NCBI RefSeq assembly: GCF_020509005.1 | Contig: NC_063015.1 | Location: 3,720,001 to 3,784,000, forward strand | Length of the DNA: 64,000 nt | Direction of reading: 5' to 3' | Origin: Fulvia fulva | Lineage: Eukaryota > Ascomycota > Dothideomycetes > Mycosphaerellales > Mycosphaerellaceae | Shown here: piece after piece, positions 1 through 10,793 of the stretch | Position numbering within the stretch: position 1 is the first letter of the stretch | Layout of the letters: every line of letters starts with the position of its first letter | Made by a program: the position numbers and the translations under genes | Notes under the pieces: generated by a model | What the model saw: the letters and a program-made list of their open reading frames with translations, nothing else | What the model was told of the DNA's origin: nothing | Database searches by the model: none

Positions 1-1620
1 GACGAACAGATCACCACCTTCGTCGCATTCACAGGCGCATCGACAGAGCAAGCACAGCGATATCTGCAACTCGCAGACGGCAACGTAGAGGCTGCTGCTG
101 GTCTCTTCTTTGAGAACCCCGACCTTGGCAACGCATCTGCCGCCCCAGCACCTTCCGCGCCTTCAGCTTCGAATCGCGAGCCACCCATCACTATCGATAG
201 CGACGATGATCTGGATTTGGATGCCGATGACGTGCAAGAGACGGGCAGTAGACCTGCACAGCGAGGCGGACCATCAGTGGAGGATGACGAGGCCATGGCT
301 AGACGCCTACAGCAAGAGATGTACGGTGGCGGTGGCAGCGGAGGTGCAGGCGGTGCCGGACTCGATGAGGATGAGGTCAGAGCACCGATGGCACGCACAA
401 CAGAGACACTCGTCGGCCCTGGAAGCTACGACTTCAGAAGCGATCCTGGTGAGATGAATGCTGCGATAGCGCAGCAGATGTTCAATCGTCAGAATCGTCA
501 GAACATTGCACGTGGTGGTGGGCAAGCGGGCATCTTCAATCAGCGCTCGTCGGCAGCAATCTGGAACGGTGACGACCCCGGCGATGCAGAAGCTCACCGA
601 CAAACTCTTCACCGGGCGACTAATGGTGCCTCCAGTGCATCAAGCAAAGCAAACCACCTCGCAGAGCTGTTCAGACCCCCCTTCGATCTGATCGCCGGCT
701 TCTCCTTCTCCGACGCGAGAGATGAAGGCAAGGAGAACGAGAAGTGGATAATGGTCAATGTGCAAGATCCGTCAATTTTCGACTGCCAGGTGCTCAACCG
801 CGATCTCTGGAAAGACGACAGAATCCGCGAGACGATCAAGGAGCACTTTCTATTCCTGCAGTACAACAAGGATGACCCGCGTGGACAAGAGTACGTGCAG
901 TACTACTTCGCTAACATGCGAGACTCTGACGATGCATACCCGCATATCGCAATTATCGATCCACGCACAGGTGAGCAGGTCAAGACTTGGAGTGGTAGCC
1001 CCAGTCCCAAGCCATCCGACTTCCTGATGGATCTCCACGAATTCCTCGACCGATACAGCTTGAAGATGGAGAAGAAGAACCCGGTGCAGAAGCAGAGAAA
1101 GGAGAGCAAGAAGGATGTGGCCGCCATGAGCGAGGAAGAGATGCTTGAGATGGCTATGCAGGCCAGCATGGCGAATGGACCCAGCGCGGCACCGAAGGAG
1201 GACGACCCCGACGCTCTGACTAAGAGTGTTGAGTTCAGTGGAAAGGGCAAGGCACCAGCTGGGACAGAAGACGCTATGGACGTTGAGCCAAGTGCAGCTG
1301 TCAACCCAGAGAAGAAGGACACGCCTTTCTCACGCATCTCCTCTACGAACGCACACGAAGAACCCGCCAGCGACCCAGTAACGACCACGAGGATCCAGTT
1401 CCGGCACCCTGGCGGCCGTATCGTGCGACGTTTCAACGTGACAGACCCTGTGCGCCGTCTATACGAGTGGCTCAAGGTCTCGCCGTTTGAAGGTCACGAA
1501 GGCGAAGACTTCCAGCTCATCGCAATGGGGAAGAACCTCATCGAATCGCTGGACGCAACAATCGCCGACGCAAACCTCAAGCAAGGAACAGTCATGGTGG
1601 AGTTCATCGACGATGAGTAG
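1..1620 (+). CDS. UBX5: UBA-UAS-UIM-UBX domain Cdc48/p97 adaptor (Ubx5/UBXN7-like), 5' partial
   Basis: The open frame enters from the left edge (GAC at base 1) and ends TAG, so at least the start and first codons are missing; 539 codons are visible. The first ~40 residues (frame DEQITTFVAFTG...) look like a UBA-like ubiquitin-binding helix bundle. An acidic linker follows, then a UAS thioredoxin-like domain at about visible residues 215-355, a UIM-like helix (EEEMLEMAMQASM, about 378-390) and a C-terminal UBX domain (about 461-539, starting TRIQFRHPGGR and ending VMVEFIDDE). This order is that of human UBXN7 and yeast Ubx5, which tether ubiquitylated clients and cullin ligases to Cdc48/p97. 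The adaptor role is inferred from architecture. No intron is visible in this part. Confidence 0.88.
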   Translation, partial: DEQITTFVAFTGASTEQAQRYLQLADGNVEAAAGLFFENPDLGNASAAPAPSAPSASNREPPITIDSDDDLDLDADDVQETGSRPAQRGGPSVEDDEAMARRLQQEMYGGGGSGGAGGAGLDEDEVRAPMARTTETLVGPGSYDFRSDPGEMNAAIAQQMFNRQNRQNIARGGGQAGIFNQRSSAAIWNGDDPGDAEAHRQTLHRATNGASSASSKANHLAELFRPPFDLIAGFSFSDARDEGKENEKWIMVNVQDPSIFDCQVLNRDLWKDDRIRETIKEHFLFLQYNKDDPRGQEYVQYYFANMRDSDDAYPHIAIIDPRTGEQVKTWSGSPSPKPSDFLMDLHEFLDRYSLKMEKKNPVQKQRKESKKDVAAMSEEEMLEMAMQASMANGPSAAPKEDDPDALTKSVEFSGKGKAPAGTEDAMDVEPSAAVNPEKKDTPFSRISSTNAHEEPASDPVTTTRIQFRHPGGRIVRRFNVTDPVRRLYEWLKVSPFEGHEGEDFQLIAMGKNLIESLDATIADANLKQGTVMVEFIDDE

Positions 1621-2583
1621 GTCCTAGTCAATGGACCCTGCCAACTCACAGAATATATATCCCGTGAAAAGCGTCGCATCCAGCTTGTGTCAGAAGAAGC
1701 GGCACCACCGGCGCCCAAAAGACCACGTCTCGTGCTCAACCTCACGAAGGCACGTCCAATCCTCGCCTCGCCCACCAACGCATGGCGGTGCCGATGGATT
1801 GCCTAATCATCTGGGCCTCATGCTTTTGGAGGCCATCACTTTCAATCGTTCTGCATCCACGGCGTTATGATTATTCCAGGTAGCGCAACGGGAGGAATGG
1901 CCTTGACAAGCGTGCTGTAACGCCGCTGCGGCTATGCATAGATGGAGGGTGTAAGTATGTTGGGATAGCTTCACGGCTGCACCTACTCGCTGGTACGCGC
2001 TACATACTTTTGAATGAAGAATGAGTTGATGATCAGTTTTCCTACAGTCTCGGGGACCATCTTTACTGCTAACAAGCTTCCAAGTAGCAGAACTTGCGAG
2101 CCTTGCTACTGACTCAATCACATAGGCCTTACTACCGCCTCTTCCTGACAGTCAATGGCGCCATGGTCTGGGACACAGTGTTCGGCGAATTAGAAATGCA
2201 TGGCCCCCCGTGGATTCATTGTGTCGCAGTGGCCACATGTGTAGCCACAAGCTGGTGACGTCGACGCATCGATCGTGCCTCTCGAGAGTGCAGCGTCTTC
2301 GTGCAGCCGAGTAAAACGCGCTTTTGGCTGCCGCCAGATCGATGTTGGCTTCTTGGCTCCATACCTGGTTTTTGCCAGGAGGAACAGTCCGCCGGGATCT
2401 AAATTGTAACTCGGCTGCTCGAAGACGCTGTACGAGATCAAGTCGCTGTTAGGCATCGAGGCAAGAATCACCCCTACTAGAGGTGTGGCTATAGGTGGCT
2501 TGATAACTGGCCATATGTTCACAGTATGGCCAAAGGGCCATCCCTGCTCTCGGTCCCGTACCGAATCCGCCTCTACCAGCCTT
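1621..2583. other. Intergenic, nothing recognised
   Basis: Convergent 3' ends of the UBX gene and the next minus-strand gene. Only short incidental open frames; no family, RNA gene or repeat recognised. Confidence 0.5.
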
Positions 2584-3138
2584 CTACTCCGTCTTCGTCT
2601 CCCCCCAACTCTGCTGCGTCGCCGTGGGAGGTCTTGTCGGATCTTTGATCCCTCCCTTGCCCGAATCGTCCTTTTTCCACACATTCGGATGACTCTCCTC
2701 ATGCCCCACACTCATCTGCCTCTCCTTCAAATGTATTCTCGCCATCGCATCCGCTCTATTCTCCCCTTCCCGCGCTGTGCTCACGTCGTCTTGCGATGTT
2801 CGAGATGTGGCTACGGCGCCTTGGTGGTCGTCTTTGGCGCCGGCTTCGATGAAGCGGTTTTGGACGTTGGTGGTTGAGGTGGTTTCGAAGGTGTTGCTGC
2901 CGAGGGGGACGAGTGTTAGTGGTGGGATGAGAAGGGGAGGGGAGTCCTCGTTGCCTCGTGGGCGCTCGACTTACCCTGTGCGGCTCTTGACGGGGTATGG
3001 GTAGATTGAGGTGAGGATTAGGGCGCCGCCGACTGCGATGAGGGCTATGCCTTGGGTTTGTTTGGAGGGCATGCGGGAAAAGAAACCTTTTGGTGCGGCT
3101 TTGCCTGTTTGGTGCGCTTCGGTCTCTGGGGTCGGCAT
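2584..3138 (-). CDS. Small single-pass membrane protein of unknown function
   Basis: Two exons, 3138-2975 and 2896-2584, joined across a 78-nt intron (donor GTAAGT, branch CTAAC, acceptor CAG) give 158 aa in frame. I chose the ATG at 3138 (MPTPETEAHQTG) because it is the first ATG of the open frame. Residues about 29-49 (GIALIAVGGALILTSIYPYP) form one membrane segment after a short basic stretch (FFSRMPSKQTQ). The rest is a charged, probably disordered tail ending TATQQSWGETKTE. A short basic N-terminus before one helix would suit a mitochondrial or other organelle membrane protein, but that is a guess; I do not recognise the family. The intron falls just after the membrane segment. Confidence 0.7.
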
Positions 3139-3931
3139 GTTGGCAGTCGTGTGCTTGTGTTGGTGAGTGCTGTGGTCAATGGTATAGAGCAAGACCGAAG
3201 TAGAAGAAAACGTGGTGATGCTGAGCTTGTATTACCTTTAGTGTCATTGCACTGAGCGTATCACTTTGAGCGTGTCGTCAGAGAATGTCTTTGTCCATAA
3301 GCTGTCGTTCGCAAAAGACCAGGCGAGCGATGACCGCCATGTGATGTGCTTGGGATGACACTTGAGATGACATCCATGAAGACTGTAGAGTTTGTGTAAC
3401 GATCGACTTGGGGACGTTCGAGTGATAAGATTGATCCCCATCGTGCATCTCGAAGTCGTTCTCGAAGCCTATGCTTCGACGGTGAACTGCTGGCCGGCGT
3501 GGAAGGAGGCTCTGTATCCGGAGTGTTGTTGTCAGTCTTACACCCTGTAGACCCGCGTGATAGACGCAGGTCCGGACCTTGCAGCCATTAGCTAGCGTGG
3601 TCATGTTTCAAGCCAATAAGGATGTTCATGATCATCCATGTCCAGAGTTCGTGATTTCTCGCGTTCAAAAGACCTTCCTTGAGGGTGCTAAAGCTTGGTA
3701 TACACATCAGCGTCAGGCATGTAGGACAATAGGATAGGATAATGGCCAGACTTGAGCGGCGACGAGGTGGAACTGTCGTGACAATCGTCCATGCATCGAG
3801 ATGGCATTAATATTATATGGCAATGCCCTTCGGCATTATTGCCAACATATCTACATCGAAGTTCATGCGGTTTTTGTCCCTTCCATGCTTATCATGACCA
3901 TGCTCCTTCCCTTGCAGTCCCGTTGACCTGC
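3139..3931. other. Intergenic
   Basis: Between the start of the small membrane protein gene and the stop of the PIR gene. A 108-codon ATG frame on the minus strand (3604-3278) has no recognisable domain and is probably chance. Confidence 0.45.
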
Positions 3932-4588
3932 TTACAAGACGAAAGCAGCCATGGCACCGAGGACAGCGAGGAAGCCAGTGGCGGCGACCTGAGTACCAGC
4001 GCCCATGTATGGCTCGACAGATGGCATTGGCTTGGAGGTGCCATTGGTTGGTGCCTGAATCTGGCCGTCACCGATCTGAGTGACTGGCTTTCCGGTTGGG
4101 GCCTGGATCTGACCGTCACCGATCTGGGTCACTGGAGAGCCAGTTGGTGCCTGGATCTGGCCATCACCAATCTGGGTCACTGGGGAGCCAGTTGGGGCCT
4201 GGATCTGACCGTCGCCGATCTGAGTGACTGGCTTTCCGGTTGGGGCCTGGATCTGACCGTCACCGATCTGAGTGACTGGCTTTCCGGTTGGGGCCTGGAT
4301 CTGACCGTCACCGATCTGAGTGACTGGCTTTCCGGTTGGGGCCTGGATCTGACCGTCACCGATCTGAGTGACTGCGGCGGCGGAGGTAGCGGCCTGGATC
4401 TGACCGTCACCGATCTGAGTGACTGCGGCGGCGGATGTGCTGGTGGCAGCCTGGATCTGGCCGTCGTCTATATGATGTTAGAAGAAAGCTCTGAAGCATC
4501 ACACGACTACGAACGTACTGATCTGGGAAACACCAGCCTGAGCGGCGGCGAGACCAGCGAAAGCGACAACTGCGGCGGCGACCTTCAT
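3932..4588 (-). CDS. PIR-repeat cell-wall protein with GPI-like C-terminus
   Basis: Exon 1 is 4588-4519 and exon 2 is 4467-3932, with a 50-nt intron (GTACGT...TAG), giving 201 aa. The N-terminus [18 protein letters not shown] is a signal peptide. Nine PIR-type motifs follow (Q-I-x-D-G-Q-I-Q), seven fitting a 16-residue unit of the form [16 protein letters not shown]. In yeast Pir proteins a glutamine of this repeat is the ester-linkage site to beta-1,3-glucan. The C-terminus ([19 protein letters not shown]...) looks like a GPI-attachment signal. The Cys-rich C-terminal domain of yeast Pir proteins is absent. The intron splits the first repeat, so exon 1 encodes only the signal peptide and half a repeat. 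Wall location is inferred from motifs; repeat identity is confident. Confidence 0.85.
4057..4467 (-). repeat. 48-bp tandem minisatellite coding PIR repeats
   Basis: Eight complete copies plus one intron-split copy of the QIxDGQIQ-coding unit. Copies near 4246, 4294 and 4342 are almost identical at DNA level, while the outer ones have diverged, suggesting recent internal expansion. Confidence 0.9.
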
Positions 4589-5605
4589 CTTGATGAACGA
4601 ATGTGGTGTTGTGTGGTGGTGAGGTGGAATTAGTCGTGAGGTTGTAGTAAAGCGATAGTGGATAGAACAGAGAGAAGCTCAGCAGAGGTAGACTCGTGCG
4701 ACTTTAAGACCCCTGTGCCTCGTACACAGCTGTCTTCCACACTGGCCGCCTGCAGAGACGGTGGTCTATTGTGATCTGCTGGCCAACCAGAAGTCTTGCC
4801 GTCCGAGGAGCCGTCTGGAGAAGGTTGATCGATCGACTGTTTGAGAACTGGTCTGGCGCTTTGGGTTTGATGGCTTTTGGTTCGTAACCGAGCGGTCACT
4901 CAGCAAGTGCATTGCACCGAGCACTACTGCAAGATATTTCTGTCGCCACCACGTCGATTCTGTAGGATGCAGCCAGTCTCAACAGAATCACCTCAGGGTT
5001 ACCGTATTGGTTGACCTGCTCTCGCAACGTGCCGTGTGAAGGTACAGGGGATGGACGTTAAGAAATTGCTTCAATCTGGCCGTTAGATGTCTTGACGTCG
5101 TCCAACGCGCGATCGTAAAGTGGCGTGAGAGATCACCAAGCATGATCAACAAACGACTCGACGGCATCCCCAAAGCCGTGCGAAGCTTGTGGCCGCTTAG
5201 CAGCCAAAAACGGTTGAGACGGTGGAGGTGGCGTCCTTTCGCTTCGCCGTCCCCATGAAGAACTTCCGCGGTTCACAATGGCCCGATCCATGTGGGGGGG
5301 GCTTTATGCAGTTCGTCCAGCAACAAATGCTGCAGGTATTGGTGTCCAACACAACTGTATTTGTTAGAAGTATCGTGTCGTGCTCGTTGTGGGCAAGCAC
5401 ATTGCGAAGTACCAACAAGGTATTGATTTGGATGTCCGCAAGAATTTCTGGACAAACGTCTGCAGCGCGACAAATGCAGACAATCTTGCAACGCTGAAAT
5501 GAAGGACGGAGCACAGTCAGCTAGCAGCAACACAAACCCAAGCCTTCCAGCTCTTTTGTGGAACTCAAACATCGATGTCTTGCCCTAACCACCCGGATCG
5601 CAGCC
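4589..5605. other. Intergenic
   Basis: Promoter side of the PIR gene and downstream side of the SYLF gene. Short incidental frames only; nothing recognised. Confidence 0.45.
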
Positions 5606-6482
5606 TTACGATGTAACATTGGTACTGTTGCCCTTCCGCACACGCTTGTCACCTGGACAACTGCCAGATGCTGGCAGTCCGCTATAGTCTCCACTCTGCG
5701 TGTCGAGAGCTGTGATGGTAGTGCGCAGAGTGGAGGCACCCCCAGAAGGACCTTTCGCCTGGCCTGACAGAATCTCTTTCGCAGAGATGCCATGCACGCC
5801 ATAATATCGATCATTCTCGTCCTGGGCTTGATAGATCTTGAGACCATCGAGTTTGAGATCGATAGAGTGACCCTTGCTCTTGGCGTATATCCAGACTGGA
5901 GCCAGAAAGCTGTCCGTGGAGTACCCTTCAGCGCCAGCATCACTCTTCGGTAATGGGCCCGGGGAGAATCGCAGGGTCTTGCCGAGAACGCAGTCGTCCC
6001 TGGAGATCGCTTCGAGGCTCTGCTTGTCTCTGAAGACAAGCACGACATCGATCACTTCTAGCTCGGAGGTCTTTGGCAGGTCAAAGTCGACCAGAATACC
6101 AGCCGTGTCAGACCACTTGCCATCCGGAGAACGAGCTAGAATCACGCCACTACCACTTGCGGCTGGAGACCGCAGGTCATCTCGCAGGACATGGAACACA
6201 GCCAGGCCCTGGCTTTTCTTGATAATCTGCACAAATTAGCAGACTCACATAGGCGTGAAGCAGGTTACTGACTTCCTGTGGACAGGACGAGGCGGTCCTG
6301 TACGGCACAATGAAGCCGTCGACGAAGAATGATCGCAGGATCGAAGCAGCATTATCGGCTTCTCTGTCAAGAGATTCAGGCCATAGTGTTTGCGCATCTA
6401 CGCTTCGCTTTAGGCTCTGGATAGGATCGCCTGATTTGGCTGCAGATAGCAGCTCGAGAGCTCTCGCCTTGAGGCCGGACAT
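5606..6482 (-). CDS. SYLF (Ysc84-like) lipid-binding domain protein
   Basis: Exon 1 6482-6273 and exon 2 6226-5606 give about 276 aa. The N-terminus (MSGLKARALELL) leads into a SYLF/DUF500 domain: WPESLDREADNAASILRSF, then SQGLAVFHVLRDD, GSGVILARSPDGKWSDTAGI, VIDVVLVF, LGKTLRFSPGPLP and IYQAQDENDRYYG. In yeast Ysc84 and human SH3YL1 this domain binds phosphoinositides and actin at endocytic sites. No SH3 domain is present here, so this is a stand-alone SYLF protein as is common in filamentous fungi. The intron has two nested in-frame donors, giving 46 or 22 nt (see findings); I prefer the 46-nt form because it restores the family alignment CPQE-IIKKSQGLAVF. C-terminal about 30 residues are unstructured. 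Confidence 0.8.
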
Positions 6483-7507
6483 GTTTTCGTGCTGGAGGAG
6501 TAGTTCTGTAGGGTGAAACGGACCAGAGTCGACCGTGTCAACTGCGTCGAAAGGATGTAGTTCCTGTTTTCACGAGTCCATTCTATCCAGCGTGCGGCGT
6601 AGCATCGCGCTGTCACCTGGCCAGAATCCTGCGCTAGGAACTTGCTGCGGATGCACAGTAGCTTCTGCTAAAGCTTGTAGAGCTTCGCTGCGCCGCATAC
6701 GATGCTTGGCATCGGATGATTGATGCCCCTCGTGGAAGGTACGATGATAGGCATTTCTTTTGTTAGTAGCTGCTGATACTGGGTAAGGGATTGACATCAA
6801 TCCTTCACCAGTAAGTCATGCGCCCAGCCTTTCTGTATGTGCCGGATGCCGTCCACCGAGGTACACCGCTGTAACCAGTGGACATTAGCCACACGTCTGA
6901 CCAGGATCAGTTCGACACGGCTGAAAGTGAGAACAATCTCGATGTGCTATGCCATCGGTCACTGTGGCGCAACATGTTGGAAGCCCTGTGAGTCGAGAGG
7001 TGGCCAAGTGCTTCAGCACTATCACGTCCTCTTCTTGCCTTTGACCACATAGTCATCGATGATCCCGACAGCGAGGATATGCCTGCGTGTATCTTGGTAG
7101 GTCGTGGTCTCTTGAGGGTGAACTCATCTACAGCACTCGTTATCGTTCGAAGGTCATCATGCAAAAGGACACTCGGGGCAGATTGGACAAGCATTTGGTC
7201 AGTGTTGCTGTGGAGGGGCTCGAGGTCCATGGTCCTTTTGCTCCGGAGCAAGCTGTTGAAGACGTCATGTGCATCTAATGGATGTAACGGAAGAAAGTCC
7301 ATCAATCGTGAAGAAAGTGCCACCAAACGCAGGTGTCGCTTCATGCCACGTGCTTTCCCCGCGTCACATGGCGACAAAGCCACCGTCTCCATCATCGCTT
7401 CTCGACACTTCGACCTGAGCATCACCAGACATCCTTTACCAGCGTGAGCCGGACGTACATCTTGTACGACCTGTGCGCTGCCCATCCCCATCACAGACAT
7501 CACCACC
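6483..7507. other. Intergenic or unassigned exons
   Basis: Head-to-head region between the SYLF gene and the BI-1 gene. Two minus-strand open stretches (7230-6907, 107 codons from ATG; 6797-6570, 75 codons from ATG) have no recognisable domain. They could be unannotated exons of an upstream minus-strand gene or chance; I could not join them convincingly. Confidence 0.35.
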
Positions 7508-8376
7508 ATGGCAGCGAACACCAAGTACACCCCGGCGCCGCAGCGCGACAGCCTGGACGAACCGCAATACTCCCAGGCGCCACCCAGCTACCAGGCCGAA
7601 CCACTCCTTAACGAGCCCAGAAGCGACGACGACAATGTGCCCGATGATTTCAAGGTAAGCAGAATGAAGCCTCCCCGTCAGTCCCCCAAGCAGCACTAAC
7701 ACTCCTCCAGTTCGGCGGCTCCGTCGCAGAAGCCACCCTCCCAATCCGCATGCAATTCATCCGCAAGGTCTACGCCATCCTCACCGCGCAAATCCTCCTC
7801 ACGACCGTCATATCCTCCATCTCCTTCTTCTCCGACTCCTTCCGCGGCTGGATCCAGTCGAATCAGTGGATGATGTGGGTGTCGCTCTTTGGGGCCATCG
7901 GCTTCATGCTCCTCACATTCTGGAAGAGAAAGAGCTTCCCAATGAACTTGATTTTCCTGGGAGTGTTCACGGCGCTGGAGGCATACTCGATTGCGGTCAT
8001 AACAAGTTTCTACGAGTCGAGGATCGTGCTGCAGGCGCTGGTCTTTACGGCGGGAATCTTCGTGTTCTTGAGTCTGTTTGCTTGCCAGACCAAGTATGAC
8101 TTCACGAGCTGGATGCCGTATCTGTTCGGAGCACTGTGGGTCTTGATCCTTTTCGGGTTCATGTCTGCGTTCTTCCCACACACGAAGACGGTCGAGCTGG
8201 GATACGGAATTGTGGCTGCCTTGATCTTCAGCGGATACATTCTGGTGGACACGCAGCTCATCATCAGGCACTACCACGTGGAGGAGGAGATCGCTGCGGC
8301 CATCTCGCTCTACTTGGACATCCTGAACCTGTTCTTGGCCATCCTCCGGATTCTGAACAGCCAGAACAACAACTGA
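7508..8376 (+). CDS. Bax inhibitor-1 / TMBIM (lifeguard) family membrane protein
   Basis: Exon 1 7508-7654 and exon 2 7711-8376, with a 56-nt intron (GTAAGC, CTAAC branch, CAG), give 270 aa. The ATG has a good context (CACCATGG). A Pro/Gln-rich cytosolic N-tail (about residues 1-50) is followed by seven hydrophobic segments and the conserved end SGYILVDTQLIIRHYHVEEE...ISLYLDILNLFLAILRIL, which carries the paired-Asp pH sensor region of the BI-1 fold. The family forms pH-sensitive calcium leak channels in ER, Golgi or vacuole membranes and modulates stress-induced death. Exact organelle is not visible from sequence. Closest subgroup is the lifeguard/TMBIM4-like fungal branch (yeast Bxi1). Confidence 0.9.
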
Positions 8377-8562
8377 ATTAAGCGTACTGGATGCTTGAGA
8401 CCTTACGACCATACCACACCTTACGGATTCAGATTGATGATTAGCGTTATTGATAGTGTACCTTGGCAATGTACCTGAGCCTCGGAATAAAGGGTTTCTT
8501 TTGACTTTGTTTACTGCCGCTTTGGTCTGCATTTGCATCGTACGCGATGTATCTTGGTTACA

Positions 8563-10309
8563 CTAATGACTCAACCCCTTTGCCCTCGCCTTCGCAACAT
8601 CCCTCCAATATCGCTCTGCGCTCGCCGCCCTCAGCTTCGGACCAATCCTCACCATCACAAACAGACTCGCATTCCACGCAAAACCTATCACAGCCACCAT
8701 AATAAACGTATCGCGATATCCCAGCGCATTGAGCCAGGGTGTGATTCTGAAATTCTAAATCAGCTAACCATCTTCCCCCTTAGGAAGCCCTTGTGTGGTG
8801 AAACATGCCCATAATTAACAGCAAAGCTGAGCGTATTCCGGATCAGAATGAGCGTAGTAAGCATATCACCACTCAACGCATGGTATGAGCTGATGGCGTA
8901 GCTGATGGCTCCAGCTACACATAGCGAATTGGAGATGGCCAGACTGGCTTGGCTGAAGACTAGAGCGAACCAGTGGATGCGATATGTCACTCCCAGCCCA
9001 TAGAGCAGCATGGAGAAGGGGACCAAGATCATGGATGCGATGAACATGTACAATGTGTCTTCGGGTTCAGAGATACCGCCCCTCTTGCGAGCGAGGCGAA
9101 GCGTCAGGATTCGACCCATTTTGCCGCAGTAGTATGCTCTGTGATGCATTATCAGTTCTCGCCTCGTAACACGTAGTGATAGCATACACACCCAATCAAA
9201 CACCCCACAACTCCCCCGCTGTAAGCCGCTGCGATCGCTGTGGTGGAGAATCCGTAGTATGTCGTGTACACCGTCCCAGTCGTGGCATTCTGAACCCCAG
9301 ACCAGACGAGGGCGTTGGCGCCGTACATCAGGCCGGCGTAGACGATTACGGGGTATGTGAAGCCTTTGAAAGGGCCGAGGAAAATGACAAGCATGCGGTT
9401 CGGGCGAGGTTTGTCGAGGAGGTAGAGTTTGGATAGGTATGTTTTGCGGGTGTACGTGGTGAGGTGGCCGGGTTCTATGTCGGGTGTAGGGTTTGTTGTG
9501 ATGTGCTTGAGATCCTTCTCGTCGCCGGGTGTGGTGAGGCCGGATGGGGCATCGGTGGCTTCGACCGAGGCGTGGTTATGGGGGCTGTGGACGCGGTCGT
9601 AGTTGGTTTCTTCCATGAGGAAGAAGCAGTAGATGAAGGCAATACCGATCCAGATGGCGGTCCACCATAGAACCCATCTCCAGTCCTGGCCATCGTTGAT
9701 GAAGCCTGCTAGCATTGGTGCTAGTTTGCCGGTGATGGACAAGCTGAGGCCATACCATGCGAGGTACTTTGGTCTCTCGTGTGCGAACCAAATGTCCGTG
9801 ATACTGATCTCACACAAAGCCTCGACAGGTGCTCCAAAGAACCCTTGCAGTACTTTGTTCGCTAGGTAAGTGCCCCTCGTGGCACAGAGTGGCGCGCAAG
9901 CCATGATGATAATGCTAGTCGCCATGCTGACCAGGTAGGCTGGTCGCTTGCCGTATTGTAGAGCTAAAGGTTGCCCGAATACGCAGGCCCAGCCATGGGC
10001 GAGGAACATGACCCCCGTGCCAGTGTTGAGAGTGTTGAGGGTCAGACCAGTTGCTTTCTCGATCGGCTTGACCACCGAGGATACTGATCCGGAGGGCAAG
10101 GCGACCATGAGCGTGTACATGAGCACGCATGAAGTGGCCAGCATCTTCCGCTTGAAAGACCAATTGAGAGGGTCCTCGGGATCGTCAGATGGTCGTGGCA
10201 GTAGCACAATGTCTTGTTCAGCAGCGCTGGAGGCATGTTTGGTGAGGAGTTTGCCGTGGACATCGATGAGCCGGACTGTGCCTGGTGGAAACTGCTTTTC
10301 GTCGTCCAT
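8563..10309 (-). CDS. MFS drug:H+ antiporter-1 (DHA1)-type transporter
   Basis: Exons 10309-9192, 9138-8809 and 8746-8563 give 543 aa. The cytosolic N-tail ends with RPSDDPEDPLNWSFKRK, typical of fungal DHA1 proteins, then 12 predicted membrane segments with a long central loop (about residues 245-295, rich in His/Asp/Thr). The last exon supplies ITPWLNALGYRDTFIMVAVIG and the final helix. Intron 1 is GT-AG (53 nt). Intron 2 (62 nt) fits only as a GC-AG intron, GG|GCATGT...CAG, which restores the family sequence NYG-ITPW. Substrate cannot be predicted; related proteins export drugs, polyamines or toxins. A second DHA1 gene of the same subgroup lies at 60879-62755. Confidence 0.88.
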
Positions 10310-10793
10310 GGCGAAGAGTCGAGTGCCTATGGTTGCATCAAATGGTCACGACAAAGTTCGAAGGACGTTGAAGGACATCCTTGAGCAAATGGGAGGATTT
10401 CGCCAAGCGTTACACGAGAGTCACTCCTGTGCTCGCCTATCAGTCATGCAGCTGACTGCCTGTGACAAGGTACAACAAAGGGCATCTGCGTGCTGATGTT
10501 GATCTTGGCGAGGAGATAATGGCTGCGATAAGGTGGATCCTCAGATAGGCCTGGCGATTTACTCCATCTGGAGTAATCGTCGGGCAAGGAATGGGTGCAC
10601 CGATACTGACGTTGCAGTGAGTAGTACGGCAAGCGTTTTCTCCAGATAGTCCATCCACCATGAGCAGGATTGTGTTGGCTGCGTCAGATCTAGCTGGCCA
10701 GGAAGTAGTATCGAAATGCCCGCGGACGAGATGAGATCAGACTGTAACGCCGGCATATAAGTATCTGTCAGTCTTTCTCTGGGTACTTCGCCT
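10310..10793. other. Intergenic, nothing recognised
   Basis: Upstream of the MFS gene and downstream of DPH4; short chance frames only. Confidence 0.5.

Noticed and set aside
3791..4633. 280-codon plus-strand ORF over the PIR gene
   Set aside because: Its repetitive [16 protein letters not shown] units are the antisense reading of the PIR minisatellite; the minus strand has the signal peptide, splice sites and known motif.
8747..8808. GT-AG alternative for the second MFS intron (CAT|GTTTCA ... TTAG)
   Set aside because: Keeps frame but inserts HNFR into a conserved NYG-ITPW helix; the GC-AG junction fits the family exactly.
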